Shown here piece by piece: positions 43,679 through 52,456 of a stretch of DNA of 64,000 bases. The DNA comes from Burkholderiaceae bacterium. Lineage in GTDB: Bacteria > Pseudomonadota > Gammaproteobacteria > Burkholderiales > Burkholderiaceae_E. The notes beneath the pieces are model-generated. The model searched no databases. It had not been told where the DNA came from and worked only from the letters and a program-made list of their open reading frames with translations. The position numbers were made by a program, and so were the translations under genes. Within the stretch, counting starts at the first letter, position 1; every line of letters begins with the position of its first letter. Where the stretch lies: NCBI GenBank assembly GCA_021463505.1, contig JAJTYR010000010.1, forward strand, positions 1-64,000, read 5' to 3'.

Positions 43679-45499
43679 TCAGACGTAGTCCCGGTACTTG
43701 TCGAGGAAGCGCACCGGCTTCGACAGCGCATCACGCCGGAACGGGTCGCCCAGTTCGCGCGTGCACATGATCTCGACGATGCAGGTCTTGCGCTGGTTCA
43801 TCTGCATGTCGACCGCACGCTTCAGCGCCGCACCGACGTCCTCGAGCCGGTCGACGACGACGCCCTCGGCGCCCATCGCCTGCGCGATCGCCGCGAAGCT
43901 CGGGTTGTCGAGTTCACCGGCCACGAAGCGGCGGTTGTAGAAGTCGACCTGGTTCTTCTTCTCGGCGCCCCACTGGCGGTTGTGGAACACGACCGCGGTC
44001 ACCGGAATGTCGTGACGCACGCAGGTCATCGTCTCCATCAGACTCATTCCCCACGCGCCGTCACCGGCGTAGGAGATCGCCGGGCGGTGCGGTGCGGCAA
44101 CCTTCGCGCCGATGATCGTCGGGAAGGCGTAGCCGCAGTTGCCGAAGCTCATCGCGGCGAAGAAACTGCGGGGGTTTTCGAAGCGCAGGTAGCTGTTGGC
44201 CACCGAGTTGATGTTGCCGATGTCGGTGGACACCATTGCATCGGCCGGCATCGCGCGCTCGAGTTCGCGCAGCACCTGTCGCGGGTGCAGGTACTGGCCG
44301 CCGGAGAACGGTTTCTCGCCGGTCTGCTCGGCGATCATGTCGAGGCTGTACGGATCGCGCTCATGGGTCCACTCGTCGAGTTCCTTCTCCCAGGCCGCCT
44401 TCTCGGCGGCGACGGTTGCGGCGCGCTGCGCCTTCGTCGCGTCGCAGGCGAGCGTGCGGCCGGCCAGGCGCTGCACGAGCGCGCTCGCGGCGGCCTTCGC
44501 ATCACCGCAGATGCCCACGGAGATCTTCTTCACGAGGCCGAGCATCTTGTTGTCGGCGTCGATCTGGATGATCTTCGCGTTCTTCGGCCAGTAGTCCATG
44601 CCGTGCTGCGGCAGCGTGCCGAAGGGGCCGAGCCGCGAGCCCAGCGCCACCACCACGTCGGCCTGCGCCATCAGCTTCATCGCTGCCTTCGAGCCCTGGT
44701 AGCCCAGCGGACCGCACCACAGCGGATGGCTGGCCGGGAACGAATCATTGTGCAGGTAGCTGTTGACCACCGGGGCGCCGAGCCGCTCGGCCAGTGCCTT
44801 GCACTCGTCGACGCCATCGGCCATCACCACGCCGCCGCCGGAGATGATCACCGGGAACTTCGCCTGCGCCAGCAGGTCGGCCGCCTCGTTCAGGCTCGTC
44901 TCCCCGCCCGGACCGCGATCGAGCCGCGAGGGCCTCGGGATCTCGGTGTTGATCTCGCCGTAGAAGTAGTCGCGCGGAATGTTCAGCTGTGTCGGGCCCA
45001 TCTCCGACATCGCCCGATCGAAGCAGCGGCCGGTGTACTCGGCCATGCGCGCCGGATGCGTGACGTGCCCCTGGTACTTGGTGAACTCCTGGAACATCGG
45101 CAACTGGTTGCACTCCTGGAACCCACCCAGGCCGATCGTGGCCGACCCGGTCTGCGGCGTGACGATCACCACCGGGGTGTGCGCCCAGTAGGCCGCCGCG
45201 ATCGCCGTCACGCAGTTGCTGATGCCGGGGCCGTTCTGCCCGATCACCACGCCGTGGCGGCCACTCACGCGCGCGTAGCCGTCGGCCATATGGCCGGCGC
45301 CCTGCTCGTGCACCACCGGAATCAGCCGGATGCCGGCGGGCGCGAAGATGTCCATCGCGTCCATGAATGCCGAGCCCATGATGCCGAACATGTCGGTGAC
45401 GCCGTTAGCCACCATCGTCTCGACGAACGCTTCGGACGGCGTCATCTTCTGGACGCCCTTCACCACCGAGCGGGCGTTTCCGGGGGCTTGCTTGCTCAT
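43679..45499 (-). CDS. xsc: Sulfoacetaldehyde acetyltransferase (Xsc)
   Basis: A 606-residue thiamine-diphosphate enzyme that converts sulfoacetaldehyde and phosphate to acetyl phosphate and sulfite. N-terminal FGIMGSAFMDAMDIFAPAGI with the activating Glu in PVVHEQGAGHMADGYARVSG; NIPRDYFYGEINTEIPRPSR and NSYLHNDSFPASHPLWCGPL are Xsc-type; the ThDP loop begins YAGDGAWGMSLMETMTCV and ends HNRQWGAEK. The GSAFM/DYFYGE wording separates it from acetolactate synthase. ATG 45499 has AGGAG at the right distance. First gene of the minus-strand operon. Confidence 0.93.
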   Translation of the reverse strand: MSKQAPGNARSVVKGVQKMTPSEAFVETMVANGVTDMFGIMGSAFMDAMDIFAPAGIRLIPVVHEQGAGHMADGYARVSGRHGVVIGQNGPGISNCVTAIAAAYWAHTPVVIVTPQTGSATIGLGGFQECNQLPMFQEFTKYQGHVTHPARMAEYTGRCFDRAMSEMGPTQLNIPRDYFYGEINTEIPRPSRLDRGPGGETSLNEAADLLAQAKFPVIISGGGVVMADGVDECKALAERLGAPVVNSYLHNDSFPASHPLWCGPLGYQGSKAAMKLMAQADVVVALGSRLGPFGTLPQHGMDYWPKNAKIIQIDADNKMLGLVKKISVGICGDAKAAASALVQRLAGRTLACDATKAQRAATVAAEKAAWEKELDEWTHERDPYSLDMIAEQTGEKPFSGGQYLHPRQVLRELERAMPADAMVSTDIGNINSVANSYLRFENPRSFFAAMSFGNCGYAFPTIIGAKVAAPHRPAISYAGDGAWGMSLMETMTCVRHDIPVTAVVFHNRQWGAEKKNQVDFYNRRFVAGELDNPSFAAIAQAMGAEGVVVDRLEDVGAALKRAVDMQMNQRKTCIVEIMCTRELGDPFRRDALSKPVRFLDKYRDYV

Positions 45500-45548
45500 C
45501 GCGTCTCCTCTTGGGGATGGAACGGCTGAATGGGAGTTGAACGGCGCC

Positions 45549-45563
45549 TATCGAATTTCGATA
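45549..45563. promoter_or_regulatory. 15-bp palindrome upstream of xsc
   Basis: TATCGAATTTCGATA has perfect 7-bp arms around one base. It lies 50 bp upstream of the xsc ATG, just downstream of AT-rich DNA (TAAATAGAAC on the minus strand) that could hold the -10. Its size suits an IclR-family operator. The regulator encoded at 37810 is the obvious candidate. Confidence 0.5.
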
Positions 45564-45630
45564 CGCAATGTTCTATTTACCGATCCGATGGTGGAACTGT
45601 ATCGGACAATTCCCGGTTCCGTCAATGATG

Positions 45631-45669
45631 ATTCCGAAAACAGATATGCAAACAATCAAATTTCGGAAT
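45631..45669. promoter_or_regulatory. 9-bp inverted repeat upstream of cobS-like gene
   Basis: ATTCCGAAA (45631-45639) and TTTCGGAAT (45661-45669) are exact reverse complements 21 bp apart, in the AT-rich core of the divergent spacer. It may be a second operator or a looped site shared with the xsc promoter. Confidence 0.45.
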
Positions 45670-45709
45670 GCTGATATCATCAGACATCCCCCGAGTCGAG
45701 GTGGCCGGC

Positions 45710-46690
45710 ATGACCCTTCCCGTTCAGTCCGAACCCGAACTGCTGGTGCCGGTGCGAACCGTATTCGGCATCGATTCCGACCTCCAAGTGCCTGCCTTCC
45801 GCGAGCGCGACGACCACGTGCCCGACGTCGATGACGTCTATCGCTTCAATCCCGAGGTCACGCTGGCGATCCTCGCCGGGTTTGCGCGCAACCGCCGGGT
45901 GATGGTGCAGGGGCTGCACGGCACCGGCAAGTCGACGCACATCGAGCAGGTGGCTGCGCGGCTGAACTGGCCCTGCGTGCGGGTGAACCTCGACGGCCAC
46001 GTGAGCCGCCTCGACCTGGTGGGCAAAGATGCGATCGTGGTACGCGACGGCCTGCAGGTGACCGAATTCCAGGAAGGCATCGTGCCGTGGGCACTGCAGC
46101 GCCCGGTCGCACTGGTGTTCGACGAATACGACGCCGGCCGCCCCGACGTGATGTTCGTGATCCAGCGCATCCTGGAGCGCGACGGCCGCTTCACGCTGCT
46201 CGACCAGAACCGGGTGATCCGCCCGCACCGGTACTTCCGGCTGTTCGCCACCGCGAACACGGTGGGGCTGGGAAACCCCAGCGGCATGTACCAGGGCACG
46301 CAGGCGCTGAACCACGCGCAGATCGATCGCTGGAACATCGTGGCCACCCTCAATTACCTGCCGCGCGACGAAGAAGTCGCGATCGTACTCGCGCGCGTGC
46401 CCTCGAAAGCGCACGAGCGCGGCCGCAGGCTGATCGAATCAATGGTCGCGCTGGCCGAGCTGACACGCAAGGGCTTCGCCGCTGGCGACCTCTCCACGCT
46501 GATGTCGCCACGCACCGTGATCACCTGGGCCGAGAACTGCGAGATCTTCCACGATCCGGCGCTCGCGTTCCGGCTGGCTTTCCTGAACAAGTGCGACGAA
46601 GTCGAGCGGCCGATCGTCGCCGAGTACTACCAGCGCTGCTTCGGCGAGGAACTCGACGAGTCGCAGGCCGCGGGGACCGCGCCGCAGTGA
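45710..46690 (+). CDS. CobS-like AAA+ ATPase (MoxR/cobaltochelatase small-subunit family)
   Basis: A 326-residue AAA+ protein very close in wording to CobS: RTVFGIDSDLQVPAFRERDD, then Walker A GLHGTGKSTHIEQVAARLNW (~residue 68), then Walker B ALVFDEYDAGRPDVMFVIQR, and ATANTVGLGNPSGMY. CobS works with CobT as the ATPase of aerobic cobaltochelatase, whose catalytic subunit CobN is not in the window. ATG 45710 has GAGGTGG at 6 bp; an upstream ATG 45668 would fall in the inverted repeat. Divergent from xsc. Confidence 0.85.
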   Translation: MTLPVQSEPELLVPVRTVFGIDSDLQVPAFRERDDHVPDVDDVYRFNPEVTLAILAGFARNRRVMVQGLHGTGKSTHIEQVAARLNWPCVRVNLDGHVSRLDLVGKDAIVVRDGLQVTEFQEGIVPWALQRPVALVFDEYDAGRPDVMFVIQRILERDGRFTLLDQNRVIRPHRYFRLFATANTVGLGNPSGMYQGTQALNHAQIDRWNIVATLNYLPRDEEVAIVLARVPSKAHERGRRLIESMVALAELTRKGFAAGDLSTLMSPRTVITWAENCEIFHDPALAFRLAFLNKCDEVERPIVAEYYQRCFGEELDESQAAGTAPQ

Positions 46691-48441
46691 CCGGCACGCA
46701 GCCGCAGGTCAGCGCGCCACAGCAGGCGCGCCGTCAGCAGCGCATCGAGGAGCTGTGCGCAGCGTCGATCCGCGCACTCACCGGTGACACGCAGCTGCAC
46801 TTTCGCGGCGGCACGCTGCATCGTGGCGCTGCGCCGCTACGTTTCCTCGCCCCGCACCTGCGCGACGACTCGACGGCCCGGGGTCTCGATGACTTCGGTT
46901 CGCTGCGCGGGCTCGCCGATGCCATGGCGCTGCGCCTGCGCCATTCCGATGCGGCACTGCACCGGGCGCTCGCGCCGTCCGATCCGGTCGAGCGACTGGT
47001 CTTCGAGATGCTCGAGCAGTTGCGCGTGGAGACGCTCGCGCCCACGGCCATGCCGGGCGTGGCCGAAAACCTGCGGCATCGCTTCGAGCAATGGTCGCGC
47101 GCATTCCACGCATCACGCCTCACCGAGACCCGGCTCGGGCTGCTGATGTACGCGCTCGCGCAAAGCCTCTGGTCGGTGTTGAACGGCCAGCCGCCGCTCG
47201 CGGAGACCGAGGAGATCATCGAGACCACGCGTGCGAAGCTGGGCCGCGCGCTCGCGGGCACGCTGGCCGGCATCCGGCGCGAGCGCGCCGACCAGCGCGC
47301 GTTCGCCGCGCATGCGCTGCGCATCGCCGCGATCATCGGTGCCATGGTGCGAACGGCCGAAGCGCAGCAGGCGGGCGAGCGCGAGGCGCGCAACGACAAC
47401 GACGAGGACGCGCCGGCCGCGTTCGCGCTGCTGCTCGACTTCGAGCAGAACGACGGCGACGGCGTCGCGAGCGTGGCGAGCGGCCAGAGCCAGGTTTTCG
47501 GCGCCGGCGGCGAAGGCTATCGCGCGTACACCACGCGCTACGATCGCGAGATCGACGCGGCGGCGCTGGTGCGCCGCGAACTGCTGCGCGAATACCGCCA
47601 GCGCCTCGACCAGCGCATCGCTTCCAGCGGCATCCACCTCGCCCGCCTGTCGCGCCTGCTCGCGGCCATCCTCGCCACCCCGCAGCGCGACGGCTGGAAC
47701 TTCGGCGAGGAGGAAGGCTGCGTCGACGGCGCGCGGCTGGCGCGGCTCGTCAGTGCCCCGGCCGAGCGCCGGCTGTTCCGGCTCGAGCGCTATCGCCCGG
47801 TCGCCGATTGCGCGCTCGCGTTCCTGGTCGACTGCTCGGGGTCGATGAAGGCGCACGTCGAGCCGGTAGCCATGATCGTCGACGTGATGGTGCGCGCGCT
47901 CGAAACCGCCGGCGCAGCCACCGAGGTGTTGGGCTTCACCACGGGCGCATGGAACGGCGGACGCCCGTACCGCGAATGGCTTGCGCGCGGACGCCCGCCG
48001 CATCCCGGCCGCCTGAACGAAGTGCTGCACATGATCTTCAAGAGCGCCGACCGCAACTGGCGGCGCGCGCGCACCGATCTCGCCGCGCTGATGAAGCCCG
48101 ACCTGTACCGCGAGGGCGTCGACGGCGAGGCACTCGACTGGGCCTGCGGTCGGCTGATGCAGCGCGCCGCGCGCCGCCGCATCCTGATCGTGATCTCCGA
48201 CGGCTGCCCGATGGACAGCGCGACCGCGCTGGCCAATGACCGCTTCTACCTGGACAATCACCTGAAGGAAGTGGTCGCACGCCACGAGCAGGCAGGCCTC
48301 GTCGAAGTGCTCGGGCTGGGCGTCGGACTCGACCTCAGCGCGTACTACCGGCGCTGCCTGGCCACCGACCCCGCCGAGCCGATCGGCAACGAATTGCTCC
48401 TGTCGATCGCCGGCCTGATCGCGGGGCGGCGCCGGCGCTGA
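46687..48441 (+). CDS. CobT-like VWA-domain protein
   Basis: A 584-residue partner of the CobS-like ATPase, starting with a GTGA overlap. A long helical N-terminal region and a moderately acidic stretch (NDNDEDAPAA, FEQNDGDG) precede the VWA domain with MIDAS DCSGSM (~residue 382), EVLGFTTGAWNGG, RPPHPGRLNEVLHMIFKSAD and DGEALDWACGRLMQR. This closely follows CobT of cobaltochelatase. Without CobN nearby it may act as an AAA+/VWA metal-insertion or activation chaperone for another enzyme. Confidence 0.84.
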   Translation: MTGTQPQVSAPQQARRQQRIEELCAASIRALTGDTQLHFRGGTLHRGAAPLRFLAPHLRDDSTARGLDDFGSLRGLADAMALRLRHSDAALHRALAPSDPVERLVFEMLEQLRVETLAPTAMPGVAENLRHRFEQWSRAFHASRLTETRLGLLMYALAQSLWSVLNGQPPLAETEEIIETTRAKLGRALAGTLAGIRRERADQRAFAAHALRIAAIIGAMVRTAEAQQAGEREARNDNDEDAPAAFALLLDFEQNDGDGVASVASGQSQVFGAGGEGYRAYTTRYDREIDAAALVRRELLREYRQRLDQRIASSGIHLARLSRLLAAILATPQRDGWNFGEEEGCVDGARLARLVSAPAERRLFRLERYRPVADCALAFLVDCSGSMKAHVEPVAMIVDVMVRALETAGAATEVLGFTTGAWNGGRPYREWLARGRPPHPGRLNEVLHMIFKSADRNWRRARTDLAALMKPDLYREGVDGEALDWACGRLMQRAARRRILIVISDGCPMDSATALANDRFYLDNHLKEVVARHEQAGLVEVLGLGVGLDLSAYYRRCLATDPAEPIGNELLLSIAGLIAGRRRR

Positions 48442-48490
48442 CGCGCGCTCATCGAGTGCTCGTTGCGCATTCTTCGTCGACGAGCGCTCG

Positions 48491-49510
48491 TCAGGCTCGT
48501 GCGACCACCGCTTCGGCCGCCTGCGCCTGCACCACGGTGACCGCGATCACGTTGAAGACGTCGTCCGCGCAGCAGCCTCGCGACAGGTCGTTGGCCGGGC
48601 GGTTCAGGCCCTGAAGCATCGGCCCGACTGCGATCGCGCCCCCCAGGCGCTCGGCCAGCTTGTAGCCGATGTTGCCCGCGTCGAGGTCGGGAAAGACGAG
48701 CACGTTGGCCTCGCCATGCACGCGCGAACCGGGCAGCTTGCGCGCCGCGATCTGCGGCACCAGCGCCGCGTCGAGCTGCACCTCGCCGTCCACCGGCAGA
48801 TCGGGGCGGCGCTCGCGCACCAGCCGCGTAGCTTCGGCCACCTTGTCGACCCTCGGGTGGCGCGCACTGCCGGCGGTGGAGAACGACAGCATCGCGACCC
48901 GCGGGTCCTCCATCAGCAGGCTGCGCGCGTTGCCGGCGGCGGCGATCGCGATCTCGGACAGTGCCTGCGCGTCGGGATCGACCACGAGCCCGCAGTCGGA
49001 GAAGATCAGCCCGCGGCGCACCTTGTGCCACGCCTCGGCGAAGATCATCAGGAAGAAGCTCGACACCAGCCTGCAGCCGGGTGCCGGCCCGATCACCTGG
49101 ATGGCGGTGCGGACCACGTCGGCCGTCGTGCGAACCGCGCCGGACACCGAGCCGTCGGCATGGCCGAGCCGCACCATCAGGTCGGCGAAGCACAACGGGT
49201 CACGCACCGCCTCGCTCGCCTGCGCGGGCGTCATGCCCTTGCTGCGGCGCAGTTCGTGCAGTGCCTCGGCAAACGCTGGCGCGAACGGCGAAGCCTGCGG
49301 ATCGACGATCTCGATCGCGGCCAGGTCGATCGCTTCGCGAGCGGCGACCTCGCGGATCGCCGCGTCCGGGCCCACGACGATCACGCGCGCCACGCCCTCG
49401 CGCGCGGCCCGTACCCCTGCCTGCAGCACACGCGGGTCTTCGCCCTCGGAGAGCACGATGCGGCGCGGCGCCGACCGGGCGCGCTCGATGATACGGGCGA
49501 TGACGTCCAT
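48491..49510 (-). CDS. pta: Phosphate acetyltransferase (Pta)
   Basis: A 339-residue short-form phosphotransacetylase: [20 protein letters not shown], then [20 protein letters not shown], then [20 protein letters not shown], then [20 protein letters not shown]. It converts the acetyl phosphate released by Xsc to acetyl-CoA. It lies on the same strand as xsc but is separated by the opposite-strand cobST-like pair, so it is transcribed separately. ATG 49510 aligns with the family; an upstream extension is unlikely. A 14-bp palindrome (48479-48492) covers its 3' end. Confidence 0.92.
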   Translation of the reverse strand: MDVIARIIERARSAPRRIVLSEGEDPRVLQAGVRAAREGVARVIVVGPDAAIREVAAREAIDLAAIEIVDPQASPFAPAFAEALHELRRSKGMTPAQASEAVRDPLCFADLMVRLGHADGSVSGAVRTTADVVRTAIQVIGPAPGCRLVSSFFLMIFAEAWHKVRRGLIFSDCGLVVDPDAQALSEIAIAAAGNARSLLMEDPRVAMLSFSTAGSARHPRVDKVAEATRLVRERRPDLPVDGEVQLDAALVPQIAARKLPGSRVHGEANVLVFPDLDAGNIGYKLAERLGGAIAVGPMLQGLNRPANDLSRGCCADDVFNVIAVTVVQAQAAEAVVARA

Positions 49511-49592
49511 GCTTGTTGATTTCTCGAATAAAGAGATGACTTGTTCCTGATTCCAGAATTGTACGTCCAAACCACTGAGGGACGTCAGCGCT

Positions 49593-49634
49593 TACACGGT
49601 CTCACACTGTTTTCGTGCACACTCGTACCGTGTA
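49593..49634. promoter_or_regulatory. 8-bp inverted repeat upstream of TA pair
   Basis: TACACGGT (49593-49600) and ACCGTGTA (49627-49634) are perfect arms with centres 34 bp apart, ending 22 bp before the antitoxin start. Probably the operator of this module. The half-site ACCGTGTA also occurs upstream of vapB at 10609-10616. Confidence 0.45.
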
Positions 49635-49656
49635 TCTCGCAGATCGGAGACGGCCC

Positions 49657-49878
49657 ATGAAGAACATCACCCTCAGCGCGGACGAACGCCTGATCGAGGC
49701 GGCGCGGGATCGGGCGCGTGCGGAACATACAACGCTGAACGAACAATTCCGGCGCTGGCTCGCAGACTACGCCGGCACCCATGAGCGCCTGCAGCGCTAC
49801 GACGAAACGATGGCGCAACTGCGCGGCAAGCTGAAGGTGGGGCGCAAGCTGACCCGGGAAGAGATGAATGAGCGCTGA
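49657..49878 (+). CDS. VapB-like antitoxin
   Basis: A 73-residue RHH-type antitoxin: MKNITLSADERLIEAARDRA, then HTTLNEQFRRWLADYAG, and the toxin-binding tail LRGKLKVGRKLTREEMNER. It has GGAGA before ATG 49657. It overlaps the toxin start by 11 bp. Confidence 0.82.
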   Translation: MKNITLSADERLIEAARDRARAEHTTLNEQFRRWLADYAGTHERLQRYDETMAQLRGKLKVGRKLTREEMNER

Positions 49879-50293
49879 AGACTTCATCGACACGAACGTC
49901 TTCATTTATCACCTGGACGCGAGCGACTCACGCAAGCAGGCGATCGCCGAACGCATCATTCGGCAGGCGCTGACAGGCGGCAATGCGTGCATCAGCTACC
50001 AGGTCATCCAGGAATGCCTGAATACCGTGCTGCGGAAGGCCCAGGTTGCGCTCGATGTGGCCCAGGGGCGCGCGTACCTGGAAACGGTCCTTGCCCCGCT
50101 GCTGCGGGTGTCGGCGAGCGTCGCGCTCTATCAGCGCGCGCTCGAGGTCCAGGCGCGCTGGGGCTTCGGCTTCTACGATTCGCTGATTGTCGCGGCCGCC
50201 CTGGCGGCCGGCTGCACGCGTCTGCTCAGTGAGGATCTTCGGCACGGACAGAAGATCGAAACCTTGACGATCCACGATCCCTTCCGCGGGTGA
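49868..50293 (+). CDS. PIN-domain toxin (VapC-like)
   Basis: A 141-residue PIN ribonuclease with all acidic blocks: FIDTNVFIYHLDASD at the N-terminus, SYQVIQECLNTVLRKA, WGFGFYDSLIVAAALAAGC and LLSEDLRHGQKI. Intact, so likely active. 31 bp before apaH. Confidence 0.86.
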   Translation: MSAEDFIDTNVFIYHLDASDSRKQAIAERIIRQALTGGNACISYQVIQECLNTVLRKAQVALDVAQGRAYLETVLAPLLRVSASVALYQRALEVQARWGFGFYDSLIVAAALAAGCTRLLSEDLRHGQKIETLTIHDPFRG

Positions 50294-50324
50294 GAACTCG
50301 TCGATCCCGGCACGAAGAAGTCAG

Positions 50325-51143
50325 ATGAGTGAAGAAACCTGGGTCATCGGCGACCTGCAGGGCTGCCTCGACAGCCTGCTGCGCCTGCTGCCGCAACTGC
50401 CTCCCGACGCCCGGCTGTGGATGCCCGGCGACATCGTCAACCGCGGCCCGCGCTCGGCCGACAGCCTGCGCTGGGCGATCGCGCAGGGCGAGCGACTGGT
50501 GGCGGTGCTGGGTAACCACGACCTGCACCTGCTGGCAGTGGCCGCCGGCATCCGCCGTGCGCATCGCACCGATACGCTCGACGACATCCTCGCCGCGCCC
50601 GACCGCGAGGCGCTGGTCGACTGGGTGCGCACGCGCCCTCTGGCGCACTTCGAGCACGGATGGCTGATGGTGCATGCCGGCGTGCTGCCGCAGTGGTCGG
50701 TCGCGCGCACGCTGGAACTGGCCGGCGAAGTGCAGCGCGTGCTCTCGGGGCCCGACTGGATGGGCTTCCTGCGCGAGATGTACGGCAACGAGCCGGCGCG
50801 ATGGACCGATTCGCTGCGTGGCAACGACCGGCTGCGCGTGATCGTCAACGCGCTGACGCGCATCCGCTTCTGCACGCCCGACGGCCGCATGGATTTCGCC
50901 GCAAAGGAGGGAATCGACTGCGCGCCCGACGGCCACCTGCCGTGGTTCGAGGTGCCGGGACGCGCATCGGCGGGCACGCCGATCGTCTTCGGCCACTGGG
51001 CCGCGCTGGGCTACATGGACCGGCCCGACCTGCTGGCGATCGACACCGGATGCGTCTGGGGCCGCGAGCTCACCGCGGTGCGGCTCTACGATCGGGTCCG
51101 GCGCTCGGTGAGCTGCGAACCGGGCCGCCCGATCGAGTCGTAG
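50325..51143 (+). CDS. apaH: Bis(5'-nucleosyl)-tetraphosphatase, symmetrical (ApaH)
   Basis: A 272-residue metallophosphatase that hydrolyses Ap4A to ADP. WVIGDLQGCLDSL, MPGDIVNRGPRSADSL and AVLGNHDLHLLAVA are the GDxxG, GDxVxRG and GNHD motifs; HAGVLPQWS and FGHWAALGY complete the site. Its 3' end overlaps the convergent ugd gene by 58 bp. Confidence 0.93.
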   Translation: MSEETWVIGDLQGCLDSLLRLLPQLPPDARLWMPGDIVNRGPRSADSLRWAIAQGERLVAVLGNHDLHLLAVAAGIRRAHRTDTLDDILAAPDREALVDWVRTRPLAHFEHGWLMVHAGVLPQWSVARTLELAGEVQRVLSGPDWMGFLREMYGNEPARWTDSLRGNDRLRVIVNALTRIRFCTPDGRMDFAAKEGIDCAPDGHLPWFEVPGRASAGTPIVFGHWAALGYMDRPDLLAIDTGCVWGRELTAVRLYDRVRRSVSCEPGRPIES

Positions 51144-52441
51144 CGGAAACCCGCGGCGCGCACCGCCTGCGGATCGTAGAGGTTGCGCCCGTCGATCAGC
51201 ACCCGCTGGCGCATGATCGAGCGCAGCCGCGCGAAGTCGGGACTGCGGAACTCGCGCCACTCGGTGACCACGAACAACACGTCGGCGCCCTCGGCCGCGC
51301 GGTAGGCGTCGTTATCGGTGCGAAATCCATCCCGTTCGCCGAGCGCGGCGCGCATGTTTGCTGCAGCCTCGGGATCGTAGCCGACCACGCTGGCGCCCGC
51401 GTCGAGCAGGCTGCCGATCAGTTCCAGGCTCGGCGCCTCGCGAATGTCGTCGGTGTCGGGCTTGAAGGCCAGGCCCCACAGCGCGGCGCGCACCCCGGCG
51501 AGCCGGCCGTCGAACGCCTTCAGCGCCTTGGCGAACAACACCTGCTTCTGGCGCTCGTTGGCGTCGAACGCCGCCTGCACGATCGTGAGCGGCGCGCCAT
51601 ACTCCGCGCCGGTGCGCAGCAGCGCACGCAGGTCTTTCGGGAAGCACGAGCCACCGAAACCGGCGCCCGGATACAGGAAGCCCGGGCCGATCCGCGGGTC
51701 ACTGCCGATGCCGCGGCGCACGTCCTCGATGTCGGCACCCAGGCGCTCGGCGAGCCCGGCCAGTTCGTTCATGAACGAGATGCGCACCGCCAGCATCGTG
51801 TTCGCGGCGTACTTGGTGAGTTCGGCCGAGCGCACGTCCATCACGATCAGTTTCTCGTGGTTGCGCGCGAACGGTGCGTACAGCGTGCGCATCAGCTCGG
51901 TGGCCCAGGGCTCGCGGCAGCCGATCACGATCCGGTCGGGGCGCATGAAATCGCCGATCGCCGCGCCCTCCTTCAGGAACTCGGGGTTCGAGACCACCGC
52001 GAACTCGTGCGCAACGCCGCGCCGCGCCAGTTCGCCGGCGATCGTCTCGCGCACGCGATCGGCAGTACCTACCGGGACCGTGCTCTTGTCGACCACCACG
52101 CAACGGCCCGAGAGCAGCGAGCCCACGGTGCGCGCCACCGCCAGCACGTGCGAGAGGTCGGCCGAACCGTCCTCGCCCGGCGGCGTGCCCACCGCGATGA
52201 AGATCGCTTCGGCGCCGGCCATCGCGTCGGCGGCATCGAGCGTGAAGCGGATGCGCTGCTGCGCAAGCCCGCGCTCGATCAGCGACGCAAGCCCCGGTTC
52301 GTGAATCGGCACCTCGCCACGCGAGAGCCGCACGACCCGCTCGGCATCGACGTCGACGCAGACGACGTGGTTGCCCATTTCAGCGAAGCAGGCCGCGGTG
52401 ACCAGCCCGACGTAGCCGGCTCCGAATACTGCGAGGCGCAT
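51086..52441 (-). CDS. ugd: UDP-glucose 6-dehydrogenase (Ugd)
   Basis: A 451-residue enzyme making UDP-glucuronate. MRLAVFGAGYVGLVTAACFA, then DKSTVPVGTADRVRETI, then SNPEFLKEGAAI, and catalytic Cys in PGAGFGGSCFPKDLRALL. 15 bp after the UDP-glucuronate epimerase; together they supply UDP-GlcA and UDP-GalA for surface glycans. The C-terminal 19 codons lie opposite the apaH 3' end. Confidence 0.93.
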   Translation of the reverse strand: MRLAVFGAGYVGLVTAACFAEMGNHVVCVDVDAERVVRLSRGEVPIHEPGLASLIERGLAQQRIRFTLDAADAMAGAEAIFIAVGTPPGEDGSADLSHVLAVARTVGSLLSGRCVVVDKSTVPVGTADRVRETIAGELARRGVAHEFAVVSNPEFLKEGAAIGDFMRPDRIVIGCREPWATELMRTLYAPFARNHEKLIVMDVRSAELTKYAANTMLAVRISFMNELAGLAERLGADIEDVRRGIGSDPRIGPGFLYPGAGFGGSCFPKDLRALLRTGAEYGAPLTIVQAAFDANERQKQVLFAKALKAFDGRLAGVRAALWGLAFKPDTDDIREAPSLELIGSLLDAGASVVGYDPEAAANMRAALGERDGFRTDNDAYRAAEGADVLFVVTEWREFRSPDFARLRSIMRQRVLIDGRNLYDPQAVRAAGFRYDSIGRPGSQLTERRTRS

Positions 52442-52456
52442 CGTTCGGCACTTCCC

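Noticed and set aside
43679-45499. Annotation of xsc as acetolactate synthase.
   Set aside because: Xsc-specific wording (GSAFMDAMDIF, NIPRDYFYGE) and pta/TRAP context argue for sulfoacetaldehyde acetyltransferase.
45668-45709. Upstream ATG 45668 as the cobS-like start.
   Set aside because: It lies in the arm of an inverted repeat and lacks a ribosome site, whereas ATG 45710 has GAGGTGG and matches the usual CobS N-terminal length.
48479-48492. GACGAGCGCTCGTC palindrome between cobT-like and pta ends as a bidirectional terminator.
   Set aside because: There is no loop or T-tract and it overlaps the pta stop; the evidence is too weak.
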